A stretch of 23,182 bases of DNA from UBA1858 sp039182865 (GTDB lineage: Bacteria > Pseudomonadota > Gammaproteobacteria > UBA4575). Position 1 is the stretch's first letter, and every line of letters starts with the position of its first letter. This document shows, piece by piece, positions 14,676 through 22,291 of this stretch. The position numbers and the translations under genes are program-made. The DNA lies in contig JBCDBX010000022.1 of the NCBI GenBank assembly GCA_039182865.1, forward strand, positions 1 to 23,182. Reading direction: 5' to 3'. Below the pieces are notes generated by a model, which worked only from the letters and a program-made list of their open reading frames with translations, was not told where the DNA came from and did no database searches.

Positions 14676-15696
14676 CGGCCGCCTCGAATGCGGTTTGAGG
14701 ATCAATAATTTGTTCTTTGACAAGCTCGTGAAGTGAACTATCCATGCTCTGCATACCATGTGAGCCACCACCTTGGATGCTTGTCTTTAGCTGTTCAGAT
14801 TTCCCTTCACGAAGAATATTAGATGTCGCGGATGTATTGATTAATATCTCAACAGCAGCAACGCGACCCTTGCCATCTTTTGTCTTCACAAGTTGCTGGG
14901 AAATGATTGCCCTTAAAGAGGTTGATAACATAGTGCGAATATGGGGCTGCTTATTCACTGGGAAAGTATTGATGACACGATCAACCGTTGAAGCTGCACT
15001 ATTTGTATGCAATGTAGCAAGCACTAGTATACCTGTCTCCGCTGCCGTCACTGCCAGACTCATTGTTTCAAGGTCACGTAATTCACCCACTAATATAGCA
15101 TCAGGATCTTCCCTTAAAGCGGAATGCAAAGCTTGGGCAAAAGTACGAGAATGACTACCGACTTCTCGTTGACTTATCAAACAGTTTTTGCGTTCATGCT
15201 CAAATTCAACTGGATCTTCGATAGTGAGTATATGCCCTTTCTGTTTTGTATTAATCACATTGATCATTGAAGCCAGTGTGGTTGACTTACCTGATCCTGT
15301 CTTCCCTGTAACGAGGATTAATCCTGATTTTTGCTTACAGACAGATTCTATGACAGGAGGCATGTTAAGTTTTTCTAAAGGAATCACTTCTGAAGGAATG
15401 GTTCGGAATATTCCTCCCACACCGTTTAAGTGGCGAAAGACATTTACTCGAAAACGACCAATGTCTGGTGCATCGTAGGCAAAGTCAACTTGCTCATCGC
15501 TATCCATTACTTCTTTGTTACGCATAGTCATAATGTCGTTGAACATATCTAGAGCATCTTTTCCGGAAATTGGCTCATCACTAATTGAAATAAGATCACC
15601 ATGTACACGCATACGTATGGGATCACCCGATAATATATGCAGGTCTGAACCTCCTTCATCAACAAGTTTCTTCAGTAATGTATTTAAATCAGCCAT
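14632..15696 (-). CDS. PilT/PilU-family type IV pilus ATPase (downstream copy)
   Basis: Seen: 354 residues. An N-terminal PAS-like domain (GGSDLHILSGDPIRMRVHGDL) leads to a RecA-like core with Walker A GKTGSGKST at 131-139, Asp box EDPVEFEH near 160, Walker B DAILVGE at 199-205 and His box LATLHT at about 226-231. In place of the PilT motif AIRNLIRE it has ATSNILRE. Known: PilT-family hexamers power pilus retraction and PilU assists it. Context: 5 bases after a second, collinear PilT-like gene. I cannot decide between PilT and PilU by eye; being next to a kinase rather than to yggS/proC, it may be an extra copy beyond the classic pair. Confidence 0.9.
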   Translation of the reverse strand: MADLNTLLKKLVDEGGSDLHILSGDPIRMRVHGDLISISDEPISGKDALDMFNDIMTMRNKEVMDSDEQVDFAYDAPDIGRFRVNVFRHLNGVGGIFRTIPSEVIPLEKLNMPPVIESVCKQKSGLILVTGKTGSGKSTTLASMINVINTKQKGHILTIEDPVEFEHERKNCLISQREVGSHSRTFAQALHSALREDPDAILVGELRDLETMSLAVTAAETGILVLATLHTNSAASTVDRVINTFPVNKQPHIRTMLSTSLRAIISQQLVKTKDGKGRVAAVEILINTSATSNILREGKSEQLKTSIQGGGSHGMQSMDSSLHELVKEQIIDPQTAFEAADDKNSFRQYLKKSS

Positions 15697-15701
15697 CGGA
15701 T

Positions 15702-16781
15702 TTATTGCTCGGTTACCAAGCTTGGATCAGTCACAAACTTTTGGAATAGTTTTTTCTCATTTGCATATAGATAAGCATGATCAGGATCAATCTCTTTGGC
15801 ATGCACAGCATCTAATAAAGCCTGATCTTTTAATTGCATGCCTATGCTACTTCCTGTTTGTATTTGATTGGGAATCTGAAATGTCTTGCCAGTCAAGATC
15901 AAATTAGAAATAGCATTGTTCATAATCATAATTTCAACAATGGCCTTTCTGCCTTTACCATCTGCAGTTCTTACCAAGTCTTGTGTGACCACAGCATGTA
16001 AATGTTGCGCCAAGAATATCTTTCCCTGTTCTCTTTGATCTGCAGGCAGGGCATCTAATATTCTATCCAAAGATTTAGTTGCCGAGGTGGTATGCAAAGT
16101 ACCAAATACTAAATGACCAGTTTCAGCTGCTAACATAGCCATACTGATCGTTTCAGAATCACGCATCTCACCTACCAGGATAATATCTGGATCTTCACGC
16201 AGAGCGGCGCGCAAACCATCGGAGAAGCTATTGAGATGTGTTCCAACTTCACGCTGAATCACTTGTGATTGCTGAGAGGGATGAATAAATTCAATTGGAT
16301 CTTCTAGGGTAATAATATTTTCTTTTCTAGTGGCATTAATATGATGTAATAACGAGGCAAGTGTTGTTGATTTACCGGTACCAGTTGCTCCAGTGACTAG
16401 AACCATACCTTGTTTAAAATCGGCAAAACTTTTGATGACTTTAGGTAAATTCAAACTTTCAAATTCAGGAATGTCAGTGGGTATATGTCTAAGCACCGCA
16501 CCTATACCTGATAACTTTCTAAATAGATTCACACGAAAACGACCAACGCCTTCAGAGGTATAGGAAAAATCTAGATCATAACCAGCTTTGAATTTTTCTT
16601 TCTGATTCTTAGTAATAATTTCAAATAAGTAACTCTCAAGTTCAGTATCACCTAGATCACGAAACTTAATAGGAAGCAAATCACCGTGCATACGAAACAT
16701 AGGCGGGATCCCCACGGCGAAATGAATATCTGATACGCCTTGTTCTCGCCCTAATTTTAAAAATGCATCTATTCTTGGCAT
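15702..16781 (-). CDS. PilT/PilU-family type IV pilus ATPase (upstream copy)
   Basis: Seen: 359 residues. N-terminal GVSDIHFAVGIPPMFRMHGDL, Walker A GATGTGKST at 131-139, Asp box EDPIEFIH near 160, Walker B DIILVGE at 199-205 and His box FGTLHT at about 226-231. These fall at the same residue numbers as in the following gene, so the two are ungapped paralogues through the core. The AIRNLIRE-equivalent is AISNLILT, further from consensus. The tail extends slightly past the usual end (VTDPSLVTEQ). Known: retraction ATPases of type IV pili. Context: 9 bases after the HEAT-kinase gene and 5 before the second ATPase, so the two ATPases could form mixed hexamers or stacked rings. The PilT/PilU choice is open. 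Confidence 0.9.
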   Translation of the reverse strand: MPRIDAFLKLGREQGVSDIHFAVGIPPMFRMHGDLLPIKFRDLGDTELESYLFEIITKNQKEKFKAGYDLDFSYTSEGVGRFRVNLFRKLSGIGAVLRHIPTDIPEFESLNLPKVIKSFADFKQGMVLVTGATGTGKSTTLASLLHHINATRKENIITLEDPIEFIHPSQQSQVIQREVGTHLNSFSDGLRAALREDPDIILVGEMRDSETISMAMLAAETGHLVFGTLHTTSATKSLDRILDALPADQREQGKIFLAQHLHAVVTQDLVRTADGKGRKAIVEIMIMNNAISNLILTGKTFQIPNQIQTGSSIGMQLKDQALLDAVHAKEIDPDHAYLYANEKKLFQKFVTDPSLVTEQ

Positions 16782-16790
16782 GGCTTTCGA

Positions 16791-19184
16791 CTATTTAAAC
16801 TTGCTCAAACTTTCATTTAGTTCAGACATTGATTGAATACGCTCTTCCGGTTTAACTTTCATGCAACGCATCGTTAATTCACTTAACTCTACTGGCACCT
16901 TCTCGTTTTTCTCAATTGGTGGCTTAGCTTCACCTTGTACGTGCTGGTACATAATAGACATACTATCCTTACCACTATATGGCGGCCTACCTGTTAACAT
17001 CTCGTACAAAATAGTACCTAAACTATAGATATCAGTTTTATCATCAATCTCTTTTCCCAGGACTTGTTCAGGTGACATATAAGTCGGCGTGCCCACTAAG
17101 AGACCTGTTTTGGTCAATTTCGTATCGGAGCTTTGACTAGCTGCAGCAATACCAAAATCAACTATTTTTAATTCATCTTCTTCATTGATCATGACATTAT
17201 TAGGTTTCAGATCACGATGTATGACTTTGGCGCTATGAGCACTTTCCATGCCACTACATATATCAGAGGCAATTTGGACAGCACGCTCGTTGCTTAATGG
17301 TTTGCGTGTTTTTAATTCAGCGCTTAAGGTATGGCTTTCAAAATATTCCATCGAAATCGCATGTAAATCACCAAAGGTAATCAAATCATAAATACGAATC
17401 ACATTTTGATGTGTAACTTTTCTTGCAAAGCGTAACTCATAGATAAATCTTTTTATCACACTATCATCAGTTACAAATTGAGAATTTAGGAATTTAAGAA
17501 TGACATCTTCGCTTATCATCAAGTCTTCCATTAAATAGACAGACCCAAATGCACCCTTACCTACTTGTCTAATAAATCTATAACGGCCTGCTAATATGTC
17601 ATCTGCTTTAAGTTTGGTTGGATCAATAGATTTAGGCTTAGCTTCTTCTCTCCCTCGTATCACAGTGCCTGGCATGGTACGCTCACCTTGAGTATTGCTA
17701 AGTGTTTCACGAATACTGGTGCGTTCTTTCTGAAGCGTCTGCAAAATACGATCTACCGACTCATCGCCCAATTCTCTTAATTCAACATCACATTGTTCTA
17801 GTGTTTTGCCTATCGCTGTCACTATTTCATCGACATTTGAATCATCTGCAAGTCTTTCTAAGCATGCCAATGATTCTTTAACAATATTCTCACTCTTATT
17901 AGACAACTGATTAATAACATCTGGCACAGCAGATTTAGCATGCAACTTACCTAAAGCCTGGAGTAAAATAATCCCCATAGACTCTATATTTTTATCCGAT
18001 GAATTTTCTTCATTTCTATGCAGCAGTTTAATTAATAATGGTATGGCTTGTTTGTTTCCTAAGTTAGCCAACCCATCAACCGCTCGCTCTCGCACCCACC
18101 AATCAGAATCTTCCAGCGCCCCTATTAAAGCGTTATAAGTACTATCATCTTCTGTTGCATTGATGATCTCAATTGCAGAACGACGCACAAATTCATCTTT
18201 ATCTTTCAATAGAGCTATGACAGCTTTAACAACTTTAGGCCCACCAATCTTACCTAAGGCATCAGCAGAACGAGAACGCACCCACCAATCATCATCCTTA
18301 ATAACTTTAAATAGATCTCTGACAGAATCAGGGCTTGCAATTTCATTTAAGACTTCTACTGCAGCTCGACGTGTATATTCTGAATCGCTCTTTAAATGAG
18401 GTACAAGATACTTAACTGTATCAGGATGATCTAAATTAAGTATTGTTTCTACAGCTTTAGATTGCACATTAAAATCAGGATCATTAATTAATTCGACAAG
18501 TTTCTGAACATCAACATCACCCGACATACTCGAGAGGCTCTCTAAGGCGGCCAAGCGTACTGTTTTCTGTTTATCATCAAGAAGATTCATCAGCGCATGA
18601 CGAACATTGCTTAAATCAAAGTTTCTAAGTATTTTGGCAAAACTTGTGCGTATGAATGTATCTTTATTATCGAGGCGATTGATGATTTCCGTAATATCAT
18701 TTTCCGTTGCAACACTATCCAATAGCTTGAATAGCGTGATACGTTCACTATGTTCTACATTGAAGATATATCGAATAATATTACTGGCTTTGATTTTTTC
18801 TTTGTGTGCAGTAAGAATTAATAGCACAGAAGATTTTGATATCTTGTCATCACTCAAATAGTTAACAAGTATATTAGGATCCACACTACTAGCTTCACAA
18901 AGTGCTTCTGTGACACCTTGACGTATTTTTTCAGAATCACTTCCTAGTAAAGGAATAAAATATTCAAGAGTTTTAGAGGAGACCAGCTGATTCAATACCT
19001 CTACAATACGACGATACTCTATTTTGCTAGTCGTATTTAGAGATTCGGAAATTTTTGGAATAGATGATTTTGCACTTTTCTTAAGCTTGCTCACAGCTTT
19101 CTGCGCAGAATCCTCATCCAGTGAGTCACAATTCTTAACTTGTCCGATTAATCCATCGGTTCCAAATGTGCTGAGAATTCCCAT
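16791..19184 (-). CDS. HEAT-repeat Ser/Thr protein kinase
   Basis: Seen: 797 residues, no membrane segment, so cytoplasmic. The N-terminal region of about 480 residues is a helical HEAT-type solenoid. Its clearest repeats carry DDWWVRSRSADALGKIGG and DSDWWVRERAVDGLANLG. After a linker (about 495-524) comes a complete Hanks-type kinase domain: glycine loop GKGAFGSV at 542-549, Lys564 (VILK), HRDLKPNN from 656, DFG at 676-678, and SPE at 704-706. Known: Hanks-type kinases phosphorylate Ser/Thr and FHA domains read pThr. Thr503 and Thr507 in the linker are possible autophosphorylation or FHA-docking sites (inference). AGGA is three bases before the ATG. First of the five-gene unit; the solenoid suggests a scaffold or sensor role. 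Confidence 0.92.
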   Translation of the reverse strand: MGILSTFGTDGLIGQVKNCDSLDEDSAQKAVSKLKKSAKSSIPKISESLNTTSKIEYRRIVEVLNQLVSSKTLEYFIPLLGSDSEKIRQGVTEALCEASSVDPNILVNYLSDDKISKSSVLLILTAHKEKIKASNIIRYIFNVEHSERITLFKLLDSVATENDITEIINRLDNKDTFIRTSFAKILRNFDLSNVRHALMNLLDDKQKTVRLAALESLSSMSGDVDVQKLVELINDPDFNVQSKAVETILNLDHPDTVKYLVPHLKSDSEYTRRAAVEVLNEIASPDSVRDLFKVIKDDDWWVRSRSADALGKIGGPKVVKAVIALLKDKDEFVRRSAIEIINATEDDSTYNALIGALEDSDWWVRERAVDGLANLGNKQAIPLLIKLLHRNEENSSDKNIESMGIILLQALGKLHAKSAVPDVINQLSNKSENIVKESLACLERLADDSNVDEIVTAIGKTLEQCDVELRELGDESVDRILQTLQKERTSIRETLSNTQGERTMPGTVIRGREEAKPKSIDPTKLKADDILAGRYRFIRQVGKGAFGSVYLMEDLMISEDVILKFLNSQFVTDDSVIKRFIYELRFARKVTHQNVIRIYDLITFGDLHAISMEYFESHTLSAELKTRKPLSNERAVQIASDICSGMESAHSAKVIHRDLKPNNVMINEEDELKIVDFGIAAASQSSDTKLTKTGLLVGTPTYMSPEQVLGKEIDDKTDIYSLGTILYEMLTGRPPYSGKDSMSIMYQHVQGEAKPPIEKNEKVPVELSELTMRCMKVKPEERIQSMSELNESLSKFK

Positions 19185-19317
19185 TTATCCTATCTAATTC
19201 CTATGCTTCAAATTCAATTAGCAAATTGTTTAAGACTGCATTTTTTTGATGCAGTTAGAATTTCTAAAATTTAAGAAAAAACATAAAGTTATAGGATATT
19301 TTATAATAATTACTTGA
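19185..19317 (-). promoter_or_regulatory. Leader / promoter region of the kinase-pilT unit with a stem-loop
   Basis: This 133-base AT-rich gap follows pgpA and precedes the kinase gene on the same strand. It contains a perfect 7-bp inverted repeat ACTGCAT/ATGCAGT (19235-19241 and 19249-19255) around a loop of CAAAAAA, about 50 bases before the kinase ATG. No T-run follows it, so it is not an intrinsic terminator. Several TATAAT-like sequences occur further upstream, but none stands out. The gap suggests a separate promoter for the five-gene unit. Confidence 0.4.
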
Positions 19318-19809
19318 TTAAGAGAATTGATTTACCAGCCATTCCACGAAAAGAAGGGACAATCCGCCATATATTCCCGCCATTAGGTCATCAAGCACGA
19401 TCCCTAAACCGCCAGAAATATGCTGATCCATCGCTTTGATAGGCCATGGCTTGAGAATATCAAACAGCCTGAAGAGCAGAAATCCGATCAAAATCCACAT
19501 CCAACCCGCTGGTGCAAACGTCATCGTCAGCAAAAATCCGACAATTTCATCTACCACGATGCCACCATGATCATGAACACCGAGAAATTGTGATGATTTG
19601 CCTGCAATAAAAATACTTAAAACACAAAGGATAAATAATACGATGCAATAGATTGGTAAACTCCATTGCGCCATCAAAAGATAGAGAGGAATTCCAGCTA
19701 GCGTGCCAAATGTTCCAGGTGCCACAGGTGCCAAGCCACTGCCAAAACCAAAAGCTAAAAAATGAATTGGATTTGAAAAGACAATTTTAGGTGTTGGTTT
19801 CTGACTCAT
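19318..19809 (-). CDS. pgpA: Phosphatidylglycerophosphatase A
   Basis: Seen: 163 residues with about four hydrophobic helices and the PgpA motifs in order: FGSGLAPVAPGTFGTLAG near 22-39, HDHGGIVVDEIVGF near 80-92, FRLFDILKPWPI near 113-124 and GGLGIVLDDLMAGIYGG near 133-149. Conserved Asp/Glu in these motifs bind the metal and catalyse the reaction. Known: removes the phosphate from phosphatidylglycerophosphate to make phosphatidylglycerol in the inner membrane. Context: overlaps thiL by one base (TAATG), the usual nusB-thiL-pgpA order. Last gene of the riboflavin-nusB unit; I see no clear terminator after it. Confidence 0.95.
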   Translation of the reverse strand: MSQKPTPKIVFSNPIHFLAFGFGSGLAPVAPGTFGTLAGIPLYLLMAQWSLPIYCIVLFILCVLSIFIAGKSSQFLGVHDHGGIVVDEIVGFLLTMTFAPAGWMWILIGFLLFRLFDILKPWPIKAMDQHISGGLGIVLDDLMAGIYGGLSLLFVEWLVNQFS

Positions 19810-20747
19810 TATGCAAAGTGCTCAAACCCAGTTATGTTTGGTTTAGTTATGATTTTCCCTCGTTTCAGCAGCTCTACTTTATCCAGCCTCTGCTTCATTT
19901 TACCTATTTGCGTAATTGAGCATGAATGACGTTGAGCGATCTCTTCAATCTCACTTTTGTATTTTATATTTGCAGTAAAAAGCAGTTCATAATCATCACC
20001 TGCAACAATTGCTTTGAGAGGATCATGGCTTTCAATAATAGGTATAGATTCAAAATCGATTTGTGCACCTAACTGACTTGATTGACATAAGAGTTCAGCT
20101 TCATGCAAAAGCCCATCTGAAATATCGATCATTGAAGTGATGTATTTTTGCAAATCAAGAGCTATCATCACTCTTGACGTTGGCTGATATAGTGATTTTA
20201 ACAGTTCATCACTGAGGACTTGGTGATCATAATTATTTTCCAATAAATATTCCAACGCCTTTCCAGCAGAACCTATTTTACCTGTCACAAATAACAAGTC
20301 ATCTGCTTGAGCCTCACTGCGAAGAATGGCTTGGTCTTTGGGTATTACACCTAATATCTGAGCTGATACGTTCAACTCTGCTCCACTTGTTAAATCTCCA
20401 CCTATTAGCGAAATATTTAACTGTTTAGCACAATCATTAAAGCCTTGTGAGAAATCCTTCAACCAAGACTCATCAATGAAAGGCAAAGTAAGATTTAATG
20501 TTATCCATTTAGGCATTGCACACATGGCTGCCATATCACTAATATTGACTGCCATTAATTTATACCCAATGAAATATGGCGGTGTGGAATTTAGGAAGTG
20601 ACGTCCTTGAACCATGCTATCGGTGCTAACGACCAGTTGATGATTTTCCGAAATTTTCAATACTGCGCCGTCATCCCCAACACCAACTATTACATCTTCA
20701 CCAATATGGTGATGGAAATATCGATCGATTAACTCTTTTTCTTTCAA
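19809..20747 (-). CDS. thiL: Thiamine-monophosphate kinase
   Basis: Seen: 312 residues with ThiL/PurM-type motifs: VGVGDDGAVLKI near 22-33, VVSTDSMVQGRHF near 39-51, MAVNISDMAAMCAMPKW near 64-80, ISLIGGDLTSG near 115-125, and MIDISDGLLHEA near 210. The Asp-rich segments bind magnesium and ATP. Known: phosphorylates thiamine monophosphate to thiamine diphosphate. Start: TTG at 20747-20745 overlapping the nusB stop (TTGA); no in-frame ATG is near, and the N-terminus looks complete for the family, so translation is probably coupled to nusB. Context: between nusB and pgpA. Confidence 0.95.
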   Translation of the reverse strand: MKEKELIDRYFHHHIGEDVIVGVGDDGAVLKISENHQLVVSTDSMVQGRHFLNSTPPYFIGYKLMAVNISDMAAMCAMPKWITLNLTLPFIDESWLKDFSQGFNDCAKQLNISLIGGDLTSGAELNVSAQILGVIPKDQAILRSEAQADDLLFVTGKIGSAGKALEYLLENNYDHQVLSDELLKSLYQPTSRVMIALDLQKYITSMIDISDGLLHEAELLCQSSQLGAQIDFESIPIIESHDPLKAIVAGDDYELLFTANIKYKSEIEEIAQRHSCSITQIGKMKQRLDKVELLKRGKIITKPNITGFEHFA

Positions 20748-21196
20748 GTTTGCTGCAACATTTCTGATCTATCGATTTTTTTCATCAACTTATCAAGTAT
20801 TGCATTAACTAGTTTATAACCTTCATCAGACCCAAACTTTTTACATAAACGTATGGCTTCTGAAGTGATGACTTTCTCAGGTACTTGATGTGTGTTTAAT
20901 AATTCATAAACCGCTATTCTCAAGGAGGCAAGCTCAATAGGATCAATTTTATCAACTGTGTAATCTGAGCAAGCATTGATTTGTTCATCAAGTGTATCAA
21001 CTTGTTTAATACATTCAGAGACTAATTGTGAAACATAATCATGATCAGATTTTGGCCAATATTCATCAGCCTCATATTGTGCGATTAATTCGACAGCCGA
21101 AGCTTGAGTAAACTGCCATTGATATAGTGCTTGTAGTGCGAGCCGCCTTGAAACTTGCCGTTTATGAATCGCAATCTGATTACTTTCCTGTGACAT
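20744..21196 (-). CDS. nusB: Transcription antitermination factor NusB
   Basis: Seen: 150 residues, all-helical. The N-terminal RRLALQALYQWQFT is typical of NusB, followed by DTLDEQINAC and, toward the C-terminus, PIELASLRIAVYELL, VITSEAIRLCKKFGSDEGYKLVNAILDKL, which form the conserved NusB core. Known: binds boxA RNA together with NusE (ribosomal protein S10) and supports rRNA antitermination. Context: its start lies 17 bases inside the end of ribB, and its stop overlaps the thiL start by four bases. ribH, the common neighbour between ribB and nusB, is absent here. Confidence 0.95.
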   Translation of the reverse strand: MSQESNQIAIHKRQVSRRLALQALYQWQFTQASAVELIAQYEADEYWPKSDHDYVSQLVSECIKQVDTLDEQINACSDYTVDKIDPIELASLRIAVYELLNTHQVPEKVITSEAIRLCKKFGSDEGYKLVNAILDKLMKKIDRSEMLQQT

Positions 21197-22289
21197 ATTC
21201 TTCTATTTCTAGGCCAAACCCACCCAAACCATGGAATACTTGTGGCGCACTTAACAAGCGCATTTTCTTAACGCCTAAATCAAATAAAATTTGACCACCA
21301 ACGCCTAATGTCCAGCGGTCGACAGGTTCATGATGATCTTCACTAGATTTTGTGTCATACGAATTTAACTTATCGAGTTGCTTACATAAAGAATCGCAAT
21401 CATTTGAAATGCGTAATATCACCGCAACTCCAGTACCTTCATCTGCGATTCGTTGCATCGCATCACGTAGTGGCCATCCACAACCTCCATTATCACCTAG
21501 CAAGGTGTCACACAGAGTGTTCTCGATATGTACTCGTGTTAAAACAGATTTAGCTTGATCAAGCTTGCCTTTTACCAAAGCGAAATGTACTTCTTTATTG
21601 ATTGAGTTTTCATAGGTAAATAATTCAAATTCACCGACATCCGTCATAAAAGGTTGTGAGGATTTTCTAAATACTGTTCTCTCATTTTGTACTCGGTACC
21701 GTATCAGATCTTCTATCGTCCCTATTTTGAGATCATGCTCTTCAGCAAATTTTTCTAGTTGTGGACGTCGCATCATTGAACCATCCTCATCCATAATTTC
21801 GACGATAACAGCCGCAGGTTCGTGTTCTGCAAGACGGGCGTAATCACATCCAGCCTCGGTATGTCCCGCACGAGTCAATACTCCACCAGGTTGTGACATC
21901 AATGGAAAAATATGCCCAGGTTGTGAAATGCTTTTTTCATTGGCATTAGGTGCAACCGCGGTACGTATGGTATGGGCACGATCATATGCCGATATACCCG
22001 TTGTCACGCCTTCGCTTGCTTCAATTGAAATAGTGAAGTTAGTGGTCTGATGCATATCCGTCATATCGACCATTAATGGAAGATTTAATTGCTGACAGCG
22101 TTCTTTAGTCAGCGTTAAACAAATCAAACCACGACCATATTTCGCCATAAAGTTGATATCTTCTGGTCTTACCATAGAAGCCGCCATCAGAAGATCACCT
22201 TCGTTCTCACGATCCTCATCATCAACAACAACTACCATTTTACCTGCTGCTATATCTTCAATTATTTCTTCAGTCGAATTAAATTTCAT
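21180..22289 (-). CDS. ribB: 3,4-dihydroxy-2-butanone-4-phosphate synthase with degenerate GTP cyclohydrolase II domain (RibBX type)
   Basis: Seen: 369 residues. The DHBP-synthase domain (1 to about 205) is intact, with DDEDRENEGDL at 23-33, GHIFPL at 125-130 and HTEAGCDYARL at 143-153. The C-terminal domain resembles GTP cyclohydrolase II, but of its three zinc cysteines two are lost: RVHSEC is RVHIEN and the RCDCG region is GGCGW. Known: this fusion with an inactive second domain is a recognised proteobacterial variant (RibBX). It makes the four-carbon riboflavin precursor from ribulose 5-phosphate; GTP cyclohydrolase II must be encoded elsewhere. Context: 2 bases after ribD, overlapping nusB by 17. 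Confidence 0.93.
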   Translation of the reverse strand: MKFNSTEEIIEDIAAGKMVVVVDDEDRENEGDLLMAASMVRPEDINFMAKYGRGLICLTLTKERCQQLNLPLMVDMTDMHQTTNFTISIEASEGVTTGISAYDRAHTIRTAVAPNANEKSISQPGHIFPLMSQPGGVLTRAGHTEAGCDYARLAEHEPAAVIVEIMDEDGSMMRRPQLEKFAEEHDLKIGTIEDLIRYRVQNERTVFRKSSQPFMTDVGEFELFTYENSINKEVHFALVKGKLDQAKSVLTRVHIENTLCDTLLGDNGGCGWPLRDAMQRIADEGTGVAVILRISNDCDSLCKQLDKLNSYDTKSSEDHHEPVDRWTLGVGGQILFDLGVKKMRLLSAPQVFHGLGGFGLEIEEYVTGK

Positions 22290-22291
22290 AA

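Noticed and set aside
13950..14771. Longer version of the aspartic protease starting at 14771
   Set aside because: It would overlap the ATPase gene by 140 bases and add residues with no signal-peptide character; ATG 14675 has a ribosome-binding site and gives a plausible anchor.
19235..19255. Inverted repeat considered as an intrinsic terminator after pgpA
   Set aside because: The T-run is inside the loop (plus strand) and no T-tract follows the stem on the minus strand, so it lacks the form of an intrinsic terminator.
21180..21680. Calling the ribB C-terminal half an active GTP cyclohydrolase II
   Set aside because: Two of the three zinc-binding cysteines are missing, so I describe it as a degenerate domain.
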